NCBI GenBank assembly: GCA_028455995.1
Contig: JABELC010000005.1
Span: 1,054,001-1,118,000, forward strand
Direction: 5' to 3'
Length of the DNA stretch: 64,000 bases
From: Scleromitrula shiraiana
Taxonomy: Eukaryota > Ascomycota > Leotiomycetes > Helotiales > Sclerotiniaceae
Notes under the pieces: model-generated
Seen by the model: only the letters and a program-made list of their open reading frames with translations
Told to the model about the DNA's origin: nothing
Databases searched by the model: none
Part shown: piece after piece, positions 57,089 through 64,000 of the stretch
Position numbering within the stretch: position 1 is the stretch's first letter
How the letters are laid out: each line of letters opens with the position of its first letter
Program-made: the position numbers and the translations under genes

Positions 57089-57169
57089 GTAAGCCAATTC
57101 ACTTCGACTCGGTCTGCTGTGAAGGGGGATGTGTCGTTCAATTTGCCCTACTAACTCAAAAATTTATAG
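57089..57169 (+). other. Probable 5'-UTR intron of the KH-protein gene
   Basis: GTAAGC donor at 57089, CTAAC branch site at about 57150 and TTATAG acceptor ending at 57169, all upstream of the ATG at 57250. Not testable from coding frame. Confidence 0.45.
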
Positions 57170-57249
57170 AATTACTGAACGATTCAACCTTCCTCAATCT
57201 TTACCCATCTATAGCAAACCTTACTTTCAACCAGTTACTTGCTCGAGCT

Positions 57250-60200
57250 ATGTCTGCCGTCGATACGATTGTTCCAAACGGCCAGTCCGAATCAAATGGA
57301 AATGGCGTCGAGTTGACCCAGTCTCAAAAGCTTATGCAAAAGCATGATGCAGGACACCAGCCCACCATCGAGGATATTCCGGATGAAGAAGATTTGAAGC
57401 ACGGTGAACAACCCATCTCATCTAGTATTCTCGAAGATGCAAACGATTCTGCTGCTCCAGGATGGGTCCCACCGATGACTACAAAGGCTGCCGGAAAGCG
57501 AAAGGAGGAAGTTCGTAAGGATGCTCCAATCGATACTCAGTCCCATGAGTCATTCCCCGCACTTGGAGGAAATGCTCAACCCAAGGTTCAGGTTCAAGGC
57601 GCCTGGGGCGGACAGAAACAGTCGACGAATGGTACTGCCAACGGAACTCCAACCAATGGTATTTCTCGGGCCTCAACTCCTAATTCTGGCGCAGCGACAC
57701 CAGTCTATTCAGCCAATCAGCCAAAGGTCAACACACCTGGTCGAGCACAAGAGAAGATAGAGCTGAGCCCCGAACAAATCTTGCCTCGCTCACAGCTCAA
57801 AAAGCCCCTACCTGAGATTTTGAGAGAGGTAAACAAAAAGTTTCGATCCAATATCAACCAGTCGACTGGAGTTGGAGGTAAGATGTCATTCACAGCTTAC
57901 GGTACCCCTTCGGCTTCTCGTAATGGGATTAAAGCGTTGATGGAACAGATTGGTGCAAAAGTAAGTTTTTATAAGAGCATGGAGGTGATTACATAAAACT
58001 GACTTCTATCTACAGCAATCTATCAAGGTCTCGATACCCCGAAAAGCTCGAGCGTTCATTATTGGAAAGCAAGGCTCAAAGATCAAGGAGCTACAGGAAG
58101 CCACCCGGGCCAGAATCCAGGTTCCAAAAGATGACAAGGCTACTCCTGGCGATGACGACGAGGATGCCACTGTCGAAGTTCAAATTGAGGGTGATGCTGT
58201 GGCAGTCGACGAGGCCAGGAAAGAAATCGAGAAGATTGTGGGCGACAAAGCAGGTACTGCCAAGACAAAACTACGCACTATTCCAGCTGAGTTCTATCCT
58301 TGGATCGTTGCGGATGCCAATTCGCTCAAGAAGACCCACAAGTTGTCCGAACTGGGTGTTCCATCTCATCATACTTTGGCATCCGGACCTCGCGATCCTG
58401 AAGGTCCCGCCTTCATTCCTGCAGCAGCTGACAACTGCATCATCCTTAATGGTGATCGTGCTGCTGTTCAAGCAGCACGTGCCGAAATTGAGCGTCGTTC
58501 TCAACAGTTGCATAAAGATCTGATTCGTCAACAGTTAATGGGTATAAATAAGGGCCGTCATCAATTCATTCTTGGCAGTCAAGGTACTCCAGGCCAGGAC
58601 TTCTTTAGGAAAACTGGATGTGCTATCTTCATACCTAGCGACGCCGATGAAGATGATGCAATCACTATTGTTGGTCCACAAGAGAGGATTAAAGATGCCA
58701 TGAAGGAGGCTAGAACGCAGGCTATGGCAACCCAAACTCTCAATGTTGACGTTCATAAGTTGCTCAAGAAAACACCAGGTAACGCCAGTCAGCATTCAGA
58801 CAATCTTGCACGGTACTTCCGAGAACGAAATGAAATACCAAAACTCGAGAGGACTCACAATGCTCGTATCTTTACGCCAGATCTACAAGCTGGCCTCGTC
58901 GCTCCTTGGGAACTTTATTCTCGTGAGCAGGACGCCCTGTTCGAGGTGCAAGAGAGAATCATTGGCTTGATCAATAGCCATCCTCCTTCGCGTATGACCA
59001 ACATTCCGCTGGACTCTTTCTATCATCAACATGTCCGAAATGAGATTTCCCCAAGAGTCAAGAGAGATTATGGAGTGCACGTAGTTCTGCCAGAAGGCCC
59101 CGGAAGTGATGTTCTACTGGTATGGGAAGGTACAGCTGGATCAGAGCCTGGATATATTATTCCCCAATCACAACTTTCAAAAGATGACGCACGAAAATCC
59201 CAGAAAGAATTGGAAGATGCTCGTAAGCATATTCTCGATATTATTAATGCCCAAGCTGAAGTCATTTCTAAGACGATTGATGTTCCAATGATGTAAGTTT
59301 CGCAAACCATGAAGGCACTGGTACAAACTCTAACCTTTGTAGCTTCCACGAGAAATTGAAGAGATTTATTCTTCAAGAGCAAAAGTCTCGCGCCGCCGAT
59401 CAAATTCCTGTACGAGTCACTGCTGCTGGTACTTCAGTTACGCTTCGTGGCCCTGCACCTGTAGTGGAGGCACTTGCTGCGAAGGTAAATACATTTATTG
59501 AGCAGGCAATCGAGGATGAGAAGGAGCGTGGTTTCACCACAACTTTCGACTTTCCTCAAAAGCATGCGAACCAACTCATTGGAAAAGGAGGTGCTTTCAT
59601 TGGTGAATTGCGTGACAAGTTTGACGTTGAAATCCAAGTCAATGATGGCAAGGTTGAGTTGAAGGGCCCTAAGGCTAAAGCAGATGTTGCCAAGGCTCAC
59701 ATCTCCGCACTTGGAAGACAATGGGCTGATGAGGCAAACTACATTGTTAAGATTGATCCTAAATTTCACCCTGAATTGATTGGCGCAAAGGGCGCTCAGA
59801 TCAATAGATTGCAAACACGTTACAAGGTCCAGATCAACTTTCCACGTACAGCCCGTCCTACAAACGATGACCAAGCAGGTAGCGATGCTGGCCAAAAGAG
59901 TACCCGACGTGAACAAGCACCCGATGAGGTTTTCATCAAGGGCCCTAAGAAAGGTGCAGATGAGGCCAGAGATGAAATTCTTTCCTTGTATCAATATCTC
60001 CAGGACAATTCGCACAGTGCTACCGTTAGTGTGCAGCAAAGTCAAGTTCCATCTTTGATTGGTCAGCGCGGAAGTGGTATGGAAGAGCTTCGACAACAGA
60101 CTGGAGCTAAAATCGATGTACCAAACAACCGAGAGAATGCAGATGAGTCTGGTCTAGTCGAAATCCAGATCAAGGGCACAAAATCTCAAGTAGCACAAGC

Positions 60201-61326
60201 AAAGAAATTGCTCGAAGAAAAGAAGACTGTCTTTGACGAGACTGTCTCCAAATCAATCAATGTGGATAAGAAACACCACAGAGCTTTGATTGGGACTGGT
60301 GGTAAGTCATAACACTCGCAGTCTAGTTAAGCACGCTAACATGCTAACCCAGGTTCAAACATACATGCCATCATCGTCAATGCCGGAGGATCTGGCGATC
60401 GTCGAGAGCTTGCTCGAGTTGTTCAGTTCCCTAAAGCCGAATCTGACGGCAATTCTATCAAGATAGAAGGGAAGAGCGAACTTGTTGAAAACATCATTGC
60501 CGCTATTGAGAAAATTGTTGCAGAACGAGACAGTCAAATCACATCAACTCTTGATGTCCCTACAGACAAGCATCGTCCTCTTATTGGGCAGGGCGGTGAG
60601 ACGAAGAAAGGAATCGAGAAAAAATTCAGTGTCTCCATCGATATCCCAAGACAGGGTAGCGGTCAAACTGGAGTTACTATTACGGGTCTTCCGGCTGATG
60701 TAGAGAATGCCAAGGCTCACATCTCTGAGCTGGTTAAAGGCCAAGAGGGTGTAACAGTTCAGGTTCCTCGCAAAGTCCATCATGATATTTCAAACAATGG
60801 ACAATTTTTCAGAAGATTGAAGAATGATCACCAGGTCACTGTTGATCATGCAGGGGAGAAGCTCCCAGTCAAGCCCACACCACCATCGGGTAATGGAGGC
60901 AAAGATGCGTTCATTACAGATGAAAAGGACGATTCCAACGATGTTGAAGAGTGGTTTGTCTTCAACAAGTCTGATGCTGGTGAGCCCGGAGATATTTCAT
61001 GGGTCTTGCGAGGACCTACCGACAACATTGCCAAAGCACAAGCTATCTTGGCTGCAGCTATCGAGGAGGCAAACAAGAACAACTTTATTGGCTATTTGAC
61101 CCTCGTTGATCCAACTCCAAGTACGTTCGGATCCATTGTTGGCCGAAATGGTAGCAAGGTCAATAGCATTAGAAAGGCTACTGGTTGCACCATTACCGTT
61201 CCCCGTAACAAGGGTGCGGATGAACCGATTGAGGTTTTGGGAAGCGCGGAGGGTGTGGAGAAGGCTAAGGAGATGATCCTTCAGGCGGTATTGGAAGGTA
61301 AAACTGCTAAGCCGACTAGATTCTAA
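57250..61326 (+). CDS. scp160: Multi-KH RNA-binding protein, Scp160/vigilin family
   Basis: Four exons, 57250-57960, 58016-59292, 59343-60301 and 60353-61326, give 1306 residues with consistent phases. Vigilin proteins bind mRNA on ER-associated polysomes and affect translation and ploidy control in yeast. An unstructured N-terminus (about 235 residues) is followed by an array of KH domains. Canonical GxxG loops are seen in IIGKQGSKIKEL, LIGKGGAFIGEL, LIGAKGAQINRL, LIGQRGSGMEEL, LIGTGGSNIHAI (created by the third splice), LIGQGGETKKGI and IVGRNGSKVNSI. Other units, such as ILGSQGTPGQDFF, have degenerate loops, as in yeast Scp160. Introns are 50-55 nt with GTAAGT donors. Confidence 0.94.
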
Positions 61327-64000
61327 GGGATGAATATATGGAGATAGATGTTTGAAGGTGCCTTGCATCTGACAATAGATTATTATGGGACGAAAGTAGA
61401 AAGTGAGTGGATGGGATGGAAGGTATTCAGGTCCAGGTTGGAGCAGACTGGATGGACGGTTGGGTGGATGATTTCATGGACTCGGATTTATTTATATGAT
61501 AAAATGGATAGTCACTGTCATTTAGGTATGGATGGATGGATGGATGGATGGACGGAGGAAGGAAAACTTATTATAGGAACAAAACAATCTTCCATCAATT
61601 ATAAGAAGAAAGTAAAAAGTCATTTATTTATTGTTTATTTATCTTGGCGTTGTTTGCTGTTTGCTGTTTGCTGTTTGCTGTTTGCTTCCTAATTTACTTT
61701 TCACATCTAAATTATATATTAGATCAAAGTAGAATTTCGATTCAAAAAGAAAGAAAGAAGAAGAGCGAGAATAAATAAGAAGAGGAAAAAAAAGAAAAAA
61801 GAAAGAAAAGAAATATGAACAGATTTATTTAATCTATAGTTATTATAGAATAATTAAAGTTATATTATTAGATTTTAAAATATAAATATAATGATAATAA
61901 TATAAAATATAAATAGATAAAAAAAGAAGAAAATACTAAAAGTTTTGATTTTACTTAATTTATTAATTATGATGATATTATCATATTGCTTGTAATGATT
62001 TTAGATTATTATTTTCCTTTTGTATGTAGATGTTTATTTATATTGATGTGTTTATTTGTTTATTTGTTTGTTTATATGAATGAATGTTTATTGAGTTTAG
62101 ATATGAGATGGATGGATGGATGGGTTGATGTGAGGATGTGAGGATTTACTCTTATAGGGTATACTTTGTATTATCTATCTATTTGATATTAATATAGATA
62201 CTTGAGTATAGTATCCCTTAGGCTGGGATGCTAGAAGGGAGGTGAGGTGAGGTGAGGCGAATGTTTATATTGGTATTTATGGGCATGTTTATGTATGGGG
62301 TTTGTGTTCTTATTTATTTATTTATTTGTTTGTTTGTTTGAATATCTATATAAGCAAGTGTTTAGGGATTAAGAGCTGGAGGAGTATGGTATGTTGACTG
62401 TGGCTTTTATTGATGCTGTGAGATGAAGGTGTTTGATTTCTTGCTGGAAAGTTGAGTTCAAGATATATAATTAAACATGGATGTGGATATAGAGTGATAT
62501 TGATGCTTGGTGATAATGAGTTTTATTGTATTTCTACGAGTGTATTGCTAATTAATAGAGATGATATTAAGTTATATTATACTCCAATGATGATGACCAC
62601 CTTTCCATAGTAGAACAACCGCTGGTGATATGTATAATAGATCTGTGATGATTCTATTCAAGAGGTGATATATTTATCGTGATATCATCTCTCAAACATA
62701 CATGTAGTCGTATATTTGAACATGGTCATCCAGAAAGTGTGAGGAAAGATTCATTAAGAAGTAGATCCATTGAAGAGCTTTCACATAACTTGAAAAAAGA
62801 CATGAAATAAAACACATAAGAAATTTGAGGAGTAGAAAAGGAAATCTTATTGTTGGCTTTCAGAAAACACGAAGCATCTACTAAAATATTCGTCCAGTTC
62901 TCAGCATTTATCGTTTCGATATAAGCTGTCCCTATCTGGATATTCATCATGAAATAAGCCAACGATAAGAATCCTATGAGTATTACATTCTCAAAAGGGG
63001 ATTTATTCATTCATCATCCAAGCTCCCTCTGCTCTCTCCTATAGGGCAAGTAACCTTGTACTATACTCCTCACCAACATGCACTAAAACATGTGAATATG
63101 AAGAAACCCATCCATCCATCACATACATTCCCCTAGTCAAGTGAAGAAACAAGTAAAAGTTTCAGAACACCAGATCTTCGAAATTTTCTGCATAGCATAC
63201 AGACAGACGGACACACATACCTACTTACATACATTGCATTGGAGTTGCATGAAACCCCTGGTGAATATATAGATCTACTGGAGCCCAATACTTGAGAATC
63301 CGAGAACCGAGAAAGAAAATTTGTTGAGATTATATGAATGGTTTGGATGGTGCGGGGTTCATGGAGAGAATGGGGCGTAGTCTGGTTTAGCTGGTTTGTT
63401 TGGTATTTCCCCTTTGGAAAAATTTTCTCGTCTATTTTGAAAGGTTGTTTTGGTGAAGATTTGTACCTGGAGTGTATGTGCCATGTATTATAAGCGCCGA
63501 GTGAGAATTCATATCCAGCTGGGTTGTTGTTGTAAGTCTTGAAAAGAGAAGGTGAGCTGGGAGAAATGTAGAGGTAGTATTTTTACTACCAAAACGAATT
63601 GTTGGTATCCATTATTGAATATCTAGTAATGGGTTGGCATTCCAAAGTAAATGAACTATTTCAATTTCTCTTATTAATCCAAAAGGATACGGTAATAGGT
63701 AGAATTATCGAGTTCGTTTGCATGCATTGGTATATTGTGTTGTTCTGAGGCTTGCTACTTGCTACCTAGATAATGCTCTAGCAACTCCACCATGGAAAGA
63801 GGACAGCTCAACATATCCATGAATGAGAAGTGTACTCGTTGGACTTGGTGTGAGTTGTCTGTAAGAATATGTATGTATAGAAGAGGATATTGATTATTGA
63901 TATGAATTTGATATTTTGAATAATTCGTTCACATATTCGAAAAATAGTTGTTGAGAAATGTTTTGCAAGAAAGAAAAGATTTGGAAAAGAAAAAAAAAAA
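61327..64000. other. AT-rich, microsatellite-rich terminal region
   Basis: 3' flank of the KH gene, then no supported gene. Simple repeats: ATGG units at 61528-61552, TGTTTGC x5 at 61651-61685, and TTTA/TTTG units at 62311-62340. A 94-codon minus-strand frame (62726-63010) has no recognisable domain. Confidence 0.55.
61651..61685 (+). repeat. (TGTTTGC)5 tandem repeat
   Basis: Five perfect heptamers. Confidence 0.9.

Noticed and set aside
57129..57347. Small open frame before the KH-protein start
   Set aside because: It overlaps the true gene in another frame and a likely 5'-UTR intron.
62726..63010. 94-codon minus-strand open frame
   Set aside because: No domain and no supporting context in an AT-rich spacer.
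1..64000. CRISPR array or bacterial-type operon
   Set aside because: No spaced direct repeats; introns and isolated genes show the DNA is eukaryotic.

Overview
The window is fungal nuclear DNA from a filamentous ascomycete. Genes carry short spliceosomal introns (about 48-250 nt) with GTAAGT/GTATGT donors and CTAAC/CTAAT branch sites. Housekeeping proteins have fungal orthologues (Mak5, Trm7, Rpl26, Ade13, an Scp160/vigilin protein, a Ste20/PAK kinase). tRNA genes have introns at 37/38, and a retrotransposon shows transition-only decay like repeat-induced point mutation (RIP). The AT-rich intergenic DNA and gene content suggest a leotiomycete, perhaps Sclerotiniaceae (Botrytis/Sclerotinia-like); that placement is inference, not proof.

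Layout. 1-6786 (+): 3' part of a giant Ser/Thr-rich surface protein ending in a WSC domain. 7388-7493 (-): tRNA-Asn. 8096-11949: divergent pair TRM7 (-) and MAK5 (+), tRNA modification and 60S ribosome assembly. 12421-13467 (+): atypical short-chain dehydrogenase. 14108-14657 (-): ribosomal protein L26. 14.7-18.6 kb: gene-poor. 18570-19323 (+): five-helix membrane protein, convergent with a large copper-type P1B ATPase (19988-23551, -). 25308-26730 (+): decayed dialkylglycine-decarboxylase-like class III aminotransferase. 27155-28546 (-): glutathionyl-hydroquinone reductase-type GST. 29335-29934: tRNA-Glu (-) and tRNA-Pro (+).

31083-32765 (-): FHA-kinase protein whose catalytic loop has lost the HRD aspartate. 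33850-39296: complete but dead Ty1/copia element with 168-bp LTRs and a 5-bp target duplication. 39865-40566 (+): hypothetical basic-tailed protein. 41694-42914 (-): Glu/Lys/Arg-rich coiled-coil protein. 44137-45829 (-): adenylosuccinate lyase. 46984-47460 (+): doubtful small hypothetical gene. 50167-52884 (-): PAK kinase with CRIB domain. 57250-61326 (+): multi-KH protein. The rest is AT-rich intergenic DNA with microsatellites.

There is no operon or clear biosynthetic cluster. The most unusual pattern is a repeated, transcription-oriented switch from C-rich to G-rich coding sequence inside five accessory-type genes (dehydrogenase, membrane protein, Cu-ATPase 3' end, aminotransferase pseudogene, GST), not evident by eye in the housekeeping genes. 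Other points of interest are the FHA pseudokinase, the HP-to-HT change in the Cu-ATPase, an intron placed exactly over a stop codon, and a GC-AG intron in TRM7. I did not find a clearly new multi-gene system.
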